From assembly GCA_020353135.1 (NCBI GenBank), contig CP070688.1, positions 4,280,715 to 4,300,519 of the forward strand: 19,805 bases of DNA. Reading direction: 5' to 3'. Positions 8,066 to 16,228 of the stretch are shown piece by piece. This DNA is from Chloroflexota bacterium. Lineage in GTDB: Bacteria; Chloroflexota; Anaerolineae; Promineifilales; Promineifilaceae. Below the pieces are notes generated by a model that had not been told where the DNA came from, ran no database searches, and worked only from the letters and a program-made list of their open reading frames with translations. Both the position numbers and the translations under genes were made by a program. The stretch's first letter is position 1, and each line of letters begins with the position of its first letter.

Positions 8066-8130
8066 GCCCGCCGATTCGAAGGGGCAATGCCCGCCGATTC
8101 GAAGGGGCAATGCCCGCCGATCTAGAGGGG
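8062..8130 (+). repeat. Three-copy 23-bp tandem repeat in the argS leader
   Basis: Copies at 8062-8084, 8085-8107 and 8108-8130. The first two are identical; the third differs only in a short central stretch, where GATTCGAA becomes GATCTAGA. Each starts CAATGCCCGCC and ends GGGG. The array begins inside the predicted -10 box and ends in the GAGGGG that serves as the argS ribosome site, so it fills the whole untranslated leader. There are no spacers, so it is not a CRISPR. Confidence 0.9.
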
Positions 8131-8135
8131 TGATA

Positions 8136-9803
8136 GTGACGATGCGAGTACGCCAGGATCTGGCCCGCCAGGTCAAAAAAGCGCTCCTGTCAGCGCAGTC
8201 GGCCGGCGATTTGCCGGAATTCGAAATTCCCGACATCGTGATCGAGAAGCCGCGTGACGAAGGTTACGGCGACTATGCGTGCCCGGCGGCCATGCAGCTG
8301 GCTCGCCTGGCTCGTATGGCGCCGCTGAAGATCGCCCAGAGCATCGCCTCCCACATGCCGGCCGTCGCTTATCTGAGCGATGTCAGCGTGGCCCCTCCGG
8401 GCTTCATCAACCTGCGGCTGGAGAAAGCATTCCTGCAAAGGCAGGTGGCCGAGATCCTTGATGCCGGTTTCGACTACGGCCGTCTGGACAAAGGCGCCGG
8501 AAAACGGGCCCAGGTAGAATTCGTCAGCGCCAATCCCACCGGACCGCTGACCGTTGGCCGCGGCCGCGGTGGGGTGATGGGCGATACCCTGTCGCGGGCC
8601 ATGGAAGCCGCCGGATTCGATGTTTCGCGTGAGTATTACTTCAACAACGCCGGCCGCCAGATCGAGATGCTGGGCGAGTCACTCAAGATCCGCTACCTGC
8701 AAGCATCGGGCCAGCAGGTTCCCCTCGGCGATGAGCACTACCAGGGTGACTATTTAATCCGGATTGCCGAAGCACTGGTCGACCAACATGGCGATACCCT
8801 GATTGAAGAACCGACCAACTTCTTCAGCAAAGTGGCCGAGGATACGATCTTCGCCAGCATCCGGGCCACTTTGCGCCGGCTGGGCATTGTCTTTGACGTT
8901 TATTACAACGAGGTCGACCTTTACACGACCGGCCGGGTCCAGGAAGCGCTGCAGGCGCTCAAAGAAAATGGCTACGCTTATGAGCAAGAAGGCGCCTGGT
9001 GGTTCAAGTCGTCCGCTTTAGGCGATGAAAAGGACCGTGTGCTGGTTAAGTCGAGCGGCGAGCCCACTTATCGCATGACCGACATCGCCTACCACAAGCA
9101 CAAGGCCGAGCGTGGCTTTGATCTGGTGGTTGACATCTTCGGCGCCGACCACCATGCGACGGCGCCTACGGTGATGATGGGCGTCAGGGCCCTCGGTTAC
9201 GATCCCGACTTCGTCCACGTCCTGCTGCACCAATTCGTGACCTTGATTCGCGATGGCCAGCGGGTGCGCATGGGTACCCGTCTCGGCCACTTCGTCACCC
9301 TGGACGAACTGATGGACGAGGTTGGCCCGGATGCGGTTCGTTATTTCATGCTTTCCAGGTCGGGCAACAGCACCATCGATTTTGACATGGACCTGGCCGT
9401 TGAGCAGTCCGATAAGAACCCGGTTTACTATATCCAGAATGCTCACGTGCGCTGCGCCGGCATCTTCCGTAAGTGGGTCGAAGCGGGGCTGTCGGAAGAC
9501 GCCGATGACGGCGCCGATCTGAGTCTGCTGGCTCATGACAATGAACTTGCCTTCTTGCGCAAGGCGCTGGAACTGACTGAAACGCTGGAATTGATGGTCG
9601 ACCACTATGAGCCGCATCATATCGCCTTCTATGCCTACGAATTAGCGGCCGCCTTCCATCCAACCTATGAGACTTGCCGCGTATTGCACAGTGAAGTGCC
9701 CGAACCCCTTCGCCTGGCCCGCCTCAGATTCTATCGAGCGGCCAAGCTATTACTTGCCCGGGTGCTGGACCTGATGGGCATGAGTGCCCCCGAAGTAATG
9801 TGA
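8136..9803 (+). CDS. argS: Arginyl-tRNA synthetase with altered HIGH and KMSKS motifs
   Basis: Class I synthetase that charges tRNA(Arg). The protein has the ArgRS N-terminal additive domain, the core block EFVSANPTGPLTVGRGRGGVMGD, YYFNNAGRQIEMLG, the GADHH block, DSS-like NSTIDFDMDLAVEQSDKNPVYYIQNAH, and a C-terminal DALR anticodon-binding domain (about 440-555, HPTYETCRVL, RLRFYRAAKLLLARVLDLMGM). Length (555 residues) is normal. The class I signature HIGH reads TVGR (residues 139-142), and the KMSKS-loop reads RMGTRLGHFVTLDEL (from 378), so both motifs lack their usual key residues. The start is taken as GTG 8136, 7 nt after GAGG; ATG 8142 is the alternative. An upstream TTG at 8037 is in frame but lies in the promoter. 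Identification as ArgRS is firm; its activity with these motifs is assumed. Confidence 0.93.
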   Translation: MTMRVRQDLARQVKKALLSAQSAGDLPEFEIPDIVIEKPRDEGYGDYACPAAMQLARLARMAPLKIAQSIASHMPAVAYLSDVSVAPPGFINLRLEKAFLQRQVAEILDAGFDYGRLDKGAGKRAQVEFVSANPTGPLTVGRGRGGVMGDTLSRAMEAAGFDVSREYYFNNAGRQIEMLGESLKIRYLQASGQQVPLGDEHYQGDYLIRIAEALVDQHGDTLIEEPTNFFSKVAEDTIFASIRATLRRLGIVFDVYYNEVDLYTTGRVQEALQALKENGYAYEQEGAWWFKSSALGDEKDRVLVKSSGEPTYRMTDIAYHKHKAERGFDLVVDIFGADHHATAPTVMMGVRALGYDPDFVHVLLHQFVTLIRDGQRVRMGTRLGHFVTLDELMDEVGPDAVRYFMLSRSGNSTIDFDMDLAVEQSDKNPVYYIQNAHVRCAGIFRKWVEAGLSEDADDGADLSLLAHDNELAFLRKALELTETLELMVDHYEPHHIAFYAYELAAAFHPTYETCRVLHSEVPEPLRLARLRFYRAAKLLLARVLDLMGMSAPEVM

Positions 9804-9883
9804 CAATTATCTGTTTATATGTTTGGCGCTGCCACGAACAGAGGTAAATGAGCTCTGCCAGCCCATAAATTGGAGGTTTATGC

Positions 9884-10438
9884 ATGGGATTGAAGAATGA
9901 CGCCTGGATCCGTCGAATGGCCCACGAGCAGCGGATGATAGAGCCCTTTGTGGACAATCAGGTCCGTAAAGACGTGATTTCTTATGGCCTTTCCTCTTAC
10001 GGTTATGACATTCGTGTCACGGACGAATTCAAGATCTTCACCAACGTCCATTCGGCCATCGTCGATCCAAAACATTTCGAGCCCACGTCCTTTTTCGACT
10101 ATCAAGGAGACGTTTGCGTCATTCCGCCCAATTCCTTCGTGTTGGCACGGACCGTTGAGTACTTCCGCATCCCGCGCGGGGTGCTGACGATGTGCCTCGG
10201 CAAGAGCACCTATGCCCGCTGTGGATTGATCGTCAACGTAACGCCTTTTGAGCCCGAGTGGGAAGGCTATGTCACTTTGGAGATCTCTAACACGACGCCG
10301 CTCCCGGCCCGCATCTATGCCCATGAAGGCATCGCCCAGGTGATCTTCTTCGAGGCCGACGAAGTTTGCGAAATCTCCTATGCCGACCGAAAGGGCAAGT
10401 ACCAGGCCCAGAAACAAATCGTCCTGCCGCGCATCTGA
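9884..10438 (+). CDS. dcd: dCTP deaminase (or bifunctional dCTP deaminase/dUTPase)
   Basis: Removes the amino group of dCTP to give dUTP, or directly dUMP in bifunctional members, feeding thymidylate synthesis. It shows the trimeric dUTPase-like fold motifs [13 protein letters not shown] near 37-49, the phosphate-binding block [10 protein letters not shown] (106-115), [20 protein letters not shown] with the catalytic Glu133, and the C-terminal [14 protein letters not shown]. At 184 residues it is close to the usual 180-195. The ATG at 9884 has GGAGG (9872-9876) 7 nt upstream, the best ribosome site in the window. It lies 80 nt after argS with no clear terminator or promoter between. The family call is firm; mono- versus bifunctional cannot be settled by eye. 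Confidence 0.93.
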   Translation: MGLKNDAWIRRMAHEQRMIEPFVDNQVRKDVISYGLSSYGYDIRVTDEFKIFTNVHSAIVDPKHFEPTSFFDYQGDVCVIPPNSFVLARTVEYFRIPRGVLTMCLGKSTYARCGLIVNVTPFEPEWEGYVTLEISNTTPLPARIYAHEGIAQVIFFEADEVCEISYADRKGKYQAQKQIVLPRI

Positions 10439-10531
10439 TGGCTCAATTCGCTAGCCTGAAACCTTGTCGATGAGTCGGCCCAATACTGGCTTGGTGTGGA
10501 TGGAGCCGAGCGCGAATTCGCCGAGGGGCTG

Positions 10532-11683
10532 ATGCAGAACGACTCCACCCTGGCCCAGTCAGAACTCGATCCTCTTGAGCAAAACATCGATGTCTTGCGT
10601 GCGGATCTTGTCGGCCTGTTTGAGGTGACGAGCGCCACTCCGCAACCGAGAGTTCCTGGCCTCGCCTTCAGCGGTCGGTTTTTGCAGGACGTCGATTCCT
10701 GCTACGACGAGATTCACGATCGCTTCCAGAGCCACGGCTTCACACCCCTGATGCGGCGCGAAAAGGGCCAGGATCATATCCTGGCTGTCGAAGGCATCGT
10801 CGACCGGCCGAAAACGGGCAACCCGCTGGTCAACATCCTGCTGCTTGCGGCCACCGTTTTCACCACCTTGTCGGCCGGCGCCTCGATGGCCGGTTATAGT
10901 GTCATAGACTCGTTGCAGTTGGGCTCGCCGCTGGCCGTGCTCCAGGCGCTGTTGGCCGGAGCGCCCTTTGCCATCACCCTCATGGGCATACTGGGCGTCC
11001 ACGAATTGGGTCACTATGCCGCGGCCAGGTTGCACGGCGTGCGGGCCACGCTACCCTATTTCATCCCTATACCGTTCGCATTGGGCACGCTGGGTGCCTT
11101 CATCGCCATCAGGTCGCCGATGAGGGACCGCCGGGTCCTGTTTGATATAGGCCTGGCCGGCCCGTACGCGGGATTACTGGCCGCTTTACCCCTGCTTCTC
11201 CTGGGACTGTTGCTGTCGTCCACAGACTACGTCCCCCTGTCTTTCTCCGGCCGTACGCTTGAGAATCTTGGCTCATCCGTCCTGATCCAGATCGTCGTCG
11301 ACCTGGTGGCCGATATTCCTGATGGCCAGACGATAACCCTGCACCCGGTATTCTTCGCCGCCTGGCTAGGCCTATTCCTGACCGGCATCAACCTGCTGCC
11401 GGTTGGACAACTGGATGGTGGGCATGCCTCCTATGCTCTGCTCGGCCGCTTCGCTCACGGCCTGGCGCTGTTTGTTTTTTTACTGCTGCTGCTGGCCGGG
11501 ATCTTCGACGCGGCCAACAGGACGTTCTGGTTCGTCTGGGCTTTCTTCATCATGCTTGGCGGCCTCCGTCACCCACCGCCAATGAACGACATAACCGGCA
11601 TCGGTCTGCCCCGCAAGCTCATAGGCCTTTTGACGGTGCTGTTATTCCTTCTAATCTTCACTCCTCCCATGTCATTCCGCTAA
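10532..11683 (+). CDS. Site-2 protease family (M50) intramembrane metalloprotease, EGY-like
   Basis: Multi-pass zinc protease that cuts substrates within or near the membrane. Numbering from ATG 10532: a soluble N-terminal domain (about 1-95) resembles that of plant/cyanobacterial EGY proteins. Membrane segments follow, with the zinc site HELGH (157-161), the downstream PYFIPIPFALGTLGAFI loop, and the third-ligand motif LLPVGQLDGGH with Asp295. At least six hydrophobic segments are visible. The start is ATG 10532 because GAGG (10523-10526) lies 5 nt upstream; GTG 10496 is in frame but has no ribosome site. No PDZ domain is seen, unlike RseP. It follows dcd after 93 nt and is convergent with cysS. 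The natural substrate is not indicated by the neighbours. Confidence 0.9.
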   Translation: MQNDSTLAQSELDPLEQNIDVLRADLVGLFEVTSATPQPRVPGLAFSGRFLQDVDSCYDEIHDRFQSHGFTPLMRREKGQDHILAVEGIVDRPKTGNPLVNILLLAATVFTTLSAGASMAGYSVIDSLQLGSPLAVLQALLAGAPFAITLMGILGVHELGHYAAARLHGVRATLPYFIPIPFALGTLGAFIAIRSPMRDRRVLFDIGLAGPYAGLLAALPLLLLGLLLSSTDYVPLSFSGRTLENLGSSVLIQIVVDLVADIPDGQTITLHPVFFAAWLGLFLTGINLLPVGQLDGGHASYALLGRFAHGLALFVFLLLLLAGIFDAANRTFWFVWAFFIMLGGLRHPPPMNDITGIGLPRKLIGLLTVLLFLLIFTPPMSFR

Positions 11684-11693
11684 CAAGTTGAAA

Positions 11694-11721
11694 GCTAACC
11701 GCTAACGGCCAACCGCCAATC
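11694..11721. repeat. Degenerate heptanucleotide tandem array
   Basis: Four consecutive 7-mers GCTAACC, GCTAACG, GCCAACC, GCCAATC occupy almost the whole 39-bp gap between the convergent M50 and cysS stop codons. A fifth, GCTATTT, overlaps the cysS stop. No hairpin or T-run is present, so it is not an obvious terminator. Confidence 0.75.
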
Positions 11722-11722
11722 G

Positions 11723-13105
11723 CTATTTCTTCTTCAACCGCTTGACCTTCGCCCCCTCCGGCGTGTCGCGCACCTCGAATCCGGCCGCGGCTATTTCATC
11801 CCGCAGTGTATCGGCGTCGCTCCAGCGCTTTTCGACCCTTGCCAGCTGGCGACGTTCTACTAGCGCCAGGACCTGCTGGGGGATACGCTCCTCCGGCTCT
11901 TCCCACTCCGCCAGGCGCAGGCCAAGCACCTGATCAAAAACCTCAACCGTCGCTCTCTTCGCCGACGAAGGCAATTCGCTTCGGGCCAACTCCCAGGTCA
12001 GGGCCAGCGCCCGGGGCATATTCAGATCGGCGTTCACGTATTCTTTGAAGCGGGCCAGGTACGCTTCGTCAACCGATCCGGCCCCATCCCAGCTGGCGAA
12101 CGACGTTCTCAGGCGGCCTAGGCCGGCCGTCGCGCCATCCATCCCTTCCCAGGTGAAACTGAGCTTCGAGCGATAATGAGCGCCCAGACAAAAATAACGA
12201 TAGGCCAGTGGCTCGTATCCGCGATCGATCAAGACCTGCAAGCGCAAGAATTCGCCGGCCGACTTGGCCATCTTTGCATCAGCCACTTGCAGAAAATAGC
12301 CGTGCATCCAGAAGTTGGCCAGGTTCGTGCCGTAGCAGGCCTGGCTCTGGGCGATTTCATTGGTATGATGCACCGGGATATGATCTTCGCCGCCACAATG
12401 AATGTCAAAGAACGGCCCCAGGTACTTGGCCGCCATGGCCGAACACTCGATGTGCCAGCCGGGGAATCCCGCTCCCCAGGGACTGTCCCATTCCATCTGC
12501 CGTTGTTGATCCGGTGGGCTGAACTTCCATAGGGCAAAGTCGGTCGCCAGTCGCTTATTGGCCGCGTCGACTCTTGCGCCCGCTCGCTGACCGGCCAGGT
12601 CCAGCCGGGCCAGGTGACCATAATCCTCCACCTCCGACGTGTCGAAATAAATGCCGTCGTCGGTACGGTAACTATAGCCGGCCGCCTCGATGCACTTCAC
12701 CAAGTCGATTTGCTCGTCGATGTGGTCGGTGGCCTTGCACCAGATGGTGGGTTCCAGGATATTCAAATGCTGCATATCGTCCCTGAACGCCTGGGTATAG
12801 ATCTCGGCGATATCCCAGGCCGACATGCCCGTACGGCGCGATCCCTTTTCCATCTTGTCCTCGCCGGTATCGGCGTCAGAGGTAAGATGGCCGACGTCGG
12901 TGATATTCTGCACGTGCTCGACCTCGTAGCCATTGAACTCCAGAACCCGGCGCAGGATGTCCTCGAAGATGTAAGTCCGCAGGTTGCCAATATGGGCGTA
13001 GTCGTAGACGGTCAGGCCACAGGCGTAAAGGCCCACCTTGGCCGGGTCTAGCGGCTCGAAATCACGCACCTGGCGCGTATAGGTGTCGTACAGTTGCAAA
13101 GTCAT
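11723..13105 (-). CDS. cysS: Cysteinyl-tRNA synthetase
   Basis: Class I synthetase charging tRNA(Cys). Zinc ligands are present as in the E. coli enzyme: Cys29, Cys221 (in GWHIECSAM), His246 and Glu250 (PVHHTNE). The HIGH motif is HIGN (38-41, in [13 protein letters not shown]), and the KMSKS loop is KMAKS (278-282). The common CGPTVYD reads CGLTVYD. The helical anticodon-binding region (about 320-460) ends in VKRLKKK. Length 460 is normal. The start ATG has AAGGA about 9 nt upstream. It is the last gene of a three-gene minus-strand run behind the thioesterase and the acetyltransferase, 59 nt after the latter. The motif deviations are within what the family tolerates. Identification is firm. 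Confidence 0.96.
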   Translation of the reverse strand: MTLQLYDTYTRQVRDFEPLDPAKVGLYACGLTVYDYAHIGNLRTYIFEDILRRVLEFNGYEVEHVQNITDVGHLTSDADTGEDKMEKGSRRTGMSAWDIAEIYTQAFRDDMQHLNILEPTIWCKATDHIDEQIDLVKCIEAAGYSYRTDDGIYFDTSEVEDYGHLARLDLAGQRAGARVDAANKRLATDFALWKFSPPDQQRQMEWDSPWGAGFPGWHIECSAMAAKYLGPFFDIHCGGEDHIPVHHTNEIAQSQACYGTNLANFWMHGYFLQVADAKMAKSAGEFLRLQVLIDRGYEPLAYRYFCLGAHYRSKLSFTWEGMDGATAGLGRLRTSFASWDGAGSVDEAYLARFKEYVNADLNMPRALALTWELARSELPSSAKRATVEVFDQVLGLRLAEWEEPEERIPQQVLALVERRQLARVEKRWSDADTLRDEIAAAGFEVRDTPEGAKVKRLKKK

Positions 13106-13164
13106 CTTCTGTCATCCTTGAATGTCTCGACGTTTCGCCCAGGGCACAGGGCCATTCCCGGCCG

Positions 13165-13809
13165 TCAAATGATCTGCCGGCCGGCGGCGTCCCAGGCCTC
13201 GATCTGCGCCATCGCCGATGGCGTGCCCGGATAGTCGTCGGCGAACAGCGACCAGATCATCGTTTCACGTGGCTCGCCGAAAGTCGTGGTCAACCGGCGG
13301 GCCAGCGTCGCTTCGTGCCGGAAGCCAAGTTTGCGCGGGATGGCAGCGCTCCTGACATTCTGCGGATCGCAGCGGATCTCAACCCGGTCCATCTTGTCCA
13401 CTTCGAAGGCTACCCGCGTTAGGGCGGCCGATACTTCGGTCGCCAATCCCTGGTTGATATGATCCTTGTGAATCCAGTAGCCAATTTCTCGAGCTGGTAA
13501 CTCCGGCGACTCGTCCTCGGCTCGCGTATGTAGCCCGGTGCCGCCCAGCACCCGCGATTCGTCGGCGTCGAATATACCGTAAATAGAGTTCTTGCCGAGA
13601 TCGAAGTCGCCCCGAAAACGCCGCAATAGATCAATTTTGGTCTTAAGATCGGTCGGTTCATCCTTGGCCCAGGGCATCCAGGGCAGCAAATGATCCAGAC
13701 TCTCTTCTACGGCCGTCTTGAGCAGCGGCGCATCGGCCGGATCCCAGCATCGCAGGATCAGCCTCGCCGTCCTAATGCGGTATGCCGGACCGGGTATCGT
13801 TGCTGCCAT
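13165..13809 (-). CDS. GNAT N-acetyltransferase, RimJ/RimL-like
   Basis: Predicted acetyl-CoA-dependent acetyltransferase of the Acetyltransf_3 type, which modifies protein N-termini or small amines. It opens with the family block RIRTARLILRCWDPADAPLL, followed by IYGIFDADESRVLGGTGLH and EIGYWIHKDHINQGLATEVSAALTRVAFE, where GLATE is the reduced acetyl-CoA-binding motif. RVEIRCDPQNVRSAAIPRKLGFRHE completes the fold. Its 214 residues are slightly above the usual 180-190, owing to the C-terminal extension GTPSAMAQIEAWDAAGRQII. The ATG lies 4 nt after the thioesterase stop, with AGGAG about 9 nt upstream, so the two genes are almost certainly co-transcribed. The substrate cannot be told. Confidence 0.88.
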   Translation of the reverse strand: MAATIPGPAYRIRTARLILRCWDPADAPLLKTAVEESLDHLLPWMPWAKDEPTDLKTKIDLLRRFRGDFDLGKNSIYGIFDADESRVLGGTGLHTRAEDESPELPAREIGYWIHKDHINQGLATEVSAALTRVAFEVDKMDRVEIRCDPQNVRSAAIPRKLGFRHEATLARRLTTTFGEPRETMIWSLFADDYPGTPSAMAQIEAWDAAGRQII

Positions 13810-13813
13810 TACC

Positions 13814-14701
13814 TTAAGACTCCTGCGCGGACGACGTGCCTTCGGATTCGATGGGACTTTGCAGCGCCTCCATCATGCCCGGCGGCGGCGAAGTCGGCCG
13901 GCCGGCCAGGTTGAGAAATACGCCGGTGGAATAGTTGTTCACCAGCAGCCGGCCGCTATCCACGTCTCGAATCTCATTCTGCCAGGTGCCGCGCAGCCGG
14001 CGAACGTCGACTAGCCGGCTGGTGATCTCAAGCGCCTGTCCCAAAGCAGGCTGGCCGAAGAAAGTGGTATCATGACGCATCTGGAAGACGACGAAGTCCG
14101 CTTCCAGGCAGCGTTCAATCGGCCAGCCGCCCGCGGCCGAGGCGCTGAGGACGCTCTCTTCAATCCATTCGAAAACCACATGCGGATGGGCTAGCCTGGC
14201 CAAACCGACCTCGGCCCGCTCCACGCGGTGTCGCCAATGATAGCGCCGATGACCGTCAGAATCGGCCGGCCTCTTAAACCGTCGCGGCCGATTGCCGGCG
14301 TCCTTGTTTAAGGCACTCAATTGCGCATCCGCCAGGGTCACAGGTTTGCCTGAACCAGCTTCTAGTCGCTGCCAGCGCGATTCTGCCCGAACGACGACCT
14401 GCCTATCATCCCCGTTCCAGCGTTCGATCTCGCAGCCGAACACGGGCCGGATGGCATCGGCTTCCGCCAACCATACCTGGGCTGCCAGTTGATCGCCGAA
14501 AGATGAAGCCAGGCGGTACTCGATGGCCAAATCCTGCATCTCCCAACGGCACGGGCCGCTCTCAGACCAATCGGCGGCAAAGCCTAAACCGGACAGGCGC
14601 TCGGCCACGCCATGCTGAACGTAGGCCACATAGGCCGAATTGTTTACATGGTCCAGGCTATCGCAATCGCTGGGTCTGACCTGAAGCGTGATCGACGTCA
14701 T
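13814..14701 (-). CDS. Tandem hotdog-fold thioesterase, acyl-ACP/acyl-CoA type
   Basis: Predicted thioesterase releasing acyl groups from CoA or acyl carrier protein. The first hotdog domain (about 1-130) begins VRPSDCDSLDHVNNSAYVAYVQHG, resembling the catalytic block of acyl-ACP thioesterases and YbgC/FadM-like enzymes (Asp14, Asp17, His18, Asn20-Asn21). A second hotdog (about 150-270; HVVFEWIEESVLSA, RHDTTFFGQPALGQALEITSRL) lacks that acidic motif and is probably structural, as in double-hotdog plant Fat enzymes. A 25-residue Pro/Ser-rich tail follows. The start is ATG 14701 with AAGGA just upstream; an in-frame TTG at 14725 has no support. First gene of a minus-strand run with the acetyltransferase and cysS. 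Family confident, substrate unknown. Confidence 0.82.
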   Translation of the reverse strand: MTSITLQVRPSDCDSLDHVNNSAYVAYVQHGVAERLSGLGFAADWSESGPCRWEMQDLAIEYRLASSFGDQLAAQVWLAEADAIRPVFGCEIERWNGDDRQVVVRAESRWQRLEAGSGKPVTLADAQLSALNKDAGNRPRRFKRPADSDGHRRYHWRHRVERAEVGLARLAHPHVVFEWIEESVLSASAAGGWPIERCLEADFVVFQMRHDTTFFGQPALGQALEITSRLVDVRRLRGTWQNEIRDVDSGRLLVNNYSTGVFLNLAGRPTSPPPGMMEALQSPIESEGTSSAQES

Positions 14702-14800
14702 AATTCCTTCGCTTGATTGTCTCAAGGGCTACCGCCAGGCGCAACCCAGACCGGCCGCCGGCGCCAACCGAACGAACTATAATGATACTCGCCTTTGAGG

Positions 14801-14829
14801 GTGAAAGAGTCGGCCGAGATGTGTATAAT
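14801..14829 (+). promoter_or_regulatory. Predicted promoter upstream of the two-protease locus
   Basis: A consensus TATAAT (14824-14829) is preceded at 17 nt by GTGAAA (14801-14806), four of six matches to TTGACA. It would give a leader of about 265 nt before the ATG at 15103, which is long, so a second promoter nearer the gene is possible. Confidence 0.4.
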
Positions 14830-14835
14830 CAAGGA

Positions 14836-14850
14836 ACAATCCTGGATTGT
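14836..14850. promoter_or_regulatory. Perfect 15-bp palindrome at the predicted start point
   Basis: ACAATCC-T-GGATTGT is a perfect inverted repeat beginning 6 nt after the predicted -10, so it covers the expected transcription start. This is where a repressor operator would sit. The cognate regulator is unknown. Confidence 0.4.
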
Positions 14851-15102
14851 GCTTAACAGAAGTAGGCCAACTGAATAGACGCGGTGACTGCGCCCCACGC
14901 TTTCGCCAAGCAACGGGCAGACGAGCACCGGCGTATTCATGGGCTCAGCAATACAGAGCGATGAGACCCTGTGCACCAAGGCGGGCCGTCATTGACAAAT
15001 ACGATAATCACGCCGAAATATCTTCCTTATTGTAGAATCTGTGTCGATCTGTGAGAGTCCGTTTCCCAGTCATAGGGAGCAAGAATTGGGTTGGAGAATC
15101 GA

Positions 15103-16218
15103 ATGCCGGTGATAGATCCAGATGACTTAGACAGGGCCGAAGCGATCCTGGATTCCGTGTGTGACGATTGGCTGGCGCGCGATGGCGTCTCGGCCGTTGA
15201 TCTCGGATTCAAATGGAGCACCGGCCAGATGTCGAATCAACTGGCGATTCGTGTCCACGTCGTCAAGAAGAAGGGCGAGTCTGAACTGTCCGCCGGTCAG
15301 CTTTTTCCCAGGGAAGTGCAGGGCATTCCGGTAGACGTCATCGAAGCGACTTACGCGCCTCAGGCCCTGATCAATTCCAAGGCCGAGGCCGCCATAGAGG
15401 GACGCGGCCGGCGTTTCGACGTGGTGCCTATTGGGGTCAGCGTCGGCTGCCGTTACAGCACGGCCGGCACTTTAGGCGCCAAGGTCGTTGACCTTGATGA
15501 CGGCCAGGAGATGATCCTCAGCAACTGGCACGTTCTGGCCGGCCGTCGCGATGTGGAGTCAGGCCTGGCTATATGGCAGCCGGGCTGGATCGACGGCGGT
15601 ACGCGCGAGTCGAATACCATTGCCACGCTGGCCCGCTGGGTCCTCGGCCCTTATGACGCTGCCGTTGCTCGCCTGACCGGCGAGCGGCAGGTCACTACCA
15701 AGACGCTGGAAGGCCGGCCCATTGAAGACATTTCCGAACCGCGGTTGGGCGCGCAAGTGTGGAAGAGCGGCCGCAGCAGTGGTTACACGGAGGGTTTCGT
15801 GGACGGCATCAAGATGACCGTGCCTCTTTCCTATGGCCCCCTGGGCGTCCACACGCTGCAGCGGGTATTTCGCATTGTGCCGGTGGTGGGCGGCAGCTAC
15901 CGTGAGATCAGCGTCGCCGGAGATTCCGGCTCGGTGTGGGTCGACAGCCAGACCGGCAAAGCCATTGGGTTACATTTTGCCGGTGAGACCGGCGACACGC
16001 CCGAACACGCCCTGGCCCATGATATCAAGCCGGTCCTTAAAAGATTGAGAGTCCGTTTCCCGGCCCAGGACGCGCCGTCCGAAGCGCCGCCCGCCAGGCG
16101 CCCGGCGCCAGCGCCACGACCGCCGGTCGCGCCGGGTTACCCGCCTCGCTCGACATACTATGGCGACCTGCAAGCCAGGCTCACGTATCTATTTAAGCGC
16201 TTGTTTTCATCCAACTAG
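15103..16218 (+). CDS. Trypsin-like serine peptidase, Nal1-like, without signal peptide
   Basis: Predicted chymotrypsin-fold peptidase. The N-terminal domain (about 1-85: GVSAVDLGFKWSTGQ, QLAIRVHVVKK, GIPVDVIEA) is the type found ahead of Nal1-like peptidases. The catalytic triad reads His143 (LSNWHVLAG), Asp185 (GPYDAAVARL) and Ser275 (VAGDSGSVW), in the correct order. After about residue 325 comes a Pro/Ala/Arg-rich tail ending in a short amphipathic stretch LQARLTYLFKRLFSS. There is no signal peptide, so it is probably cytoplasmic, perhaps touching the membrane by the tail. The start is ATG 15103, with GGAG (15093-15096) 6 nt upstream; TTG 15091 is in frame but overlaps that site. It is followed after 10 nt by the metallopeptidase lipoprotein. 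The substrate is unknown. Confidence 0.85.
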   Translation: MPVIDPDDLDRAEAILDSVCDDWLARDGVSAVDLGFKWSTGQMSNQLAIRVHVVKKKGESELSAGQLFPREVQGIPVDVIEATYAPQALINSKAEAAIEGRGRRFDVVPIGVSVGCRYSTAGTLGAKVVDLDDGQEMILSNWHVLAGRRDVESGLAIWQPGWIDGGTRESNTIATLARWVLGPYDAAVARLTGERQVTTKTLEGRPIEDISEPRLGAQVWKSGRSSGYTEGFVDGIKMTVPLSYGPLGVHTLQRVFRIVPVVGGSYREISVAGDSGSVWVDSQTGKAIGLHFAGETGDTPEHALAHDIKPVLKRLRVRFPAQDAPSEAPPARRPAPAPRPPVAPGYPPRSTYYGDLQARLTYLFKRLFSSN

Positions 16219-16228
16219 CCGAACGACT

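Larger units (their letters stand above)
14702..15102. other. 400-bp divergent intergenic control region without a gene
   Basis: This lies between the minus-strand thioesterase start and the plus-strand serine peptidase start. It holds a predicted plus-strand promoter (14801-14829), a perfect 15-bp palindrome (14836-14850), an isolated TTGACA (14992-14997) with no matching -10, and a TAGAAT (15033-15038). No tRNA, conserved RNA or credible ORF was recognised. The minus-strand promoter could not be placed with confidence. Confidence 0.6.

Noticed and set aside
8062..8130. Possible CRISPR-like array
   Set aside because: The units are directly adjacent with no spacers, and no cas gene is in the window.
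8037..8135. N-terminal extension of ArgRS from the in-frame TTG at 8037 or ATG at 8064
   Set aside because: The added residues are encoded by the promoter and the 23-bp repeats, have no ribosome site, and are not part of the ArgRS family; GAGG before GTG 8136 fits better.
9018..9620. Long antisense open frame (200 codons) opposite argS
   Set aside because: It lies wholly inside a well-supported synthetase gene, has no family features or ribosome site, and is a typical shadow frame in GC-rich DNA.
14992..14997. TTGACA as a -35 box for the serine peptidase gene
   Set aside because: No acceptable -10 lies at 15-19 nt; GATAAT is 5 nt away and TAGAAT 35 nt away.
14847..15035. Small plus-strand open frame (62 codons) in the 400-bp intergenic region
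   Set aside because: TTG start, no ribosome site, and a composition unlike the neighbours.
15053..16061. Exact 15-bp direct repeat GAGAGTCCGTTTCCC at 15053-15067 and 16047-16061, near both ends of the serine peptidase gene
   Set aside because: One 15-mer match in about 20 kb has a chance probability of very roughly 0.2, one copy is coding, and there are no other signs of an insertion.
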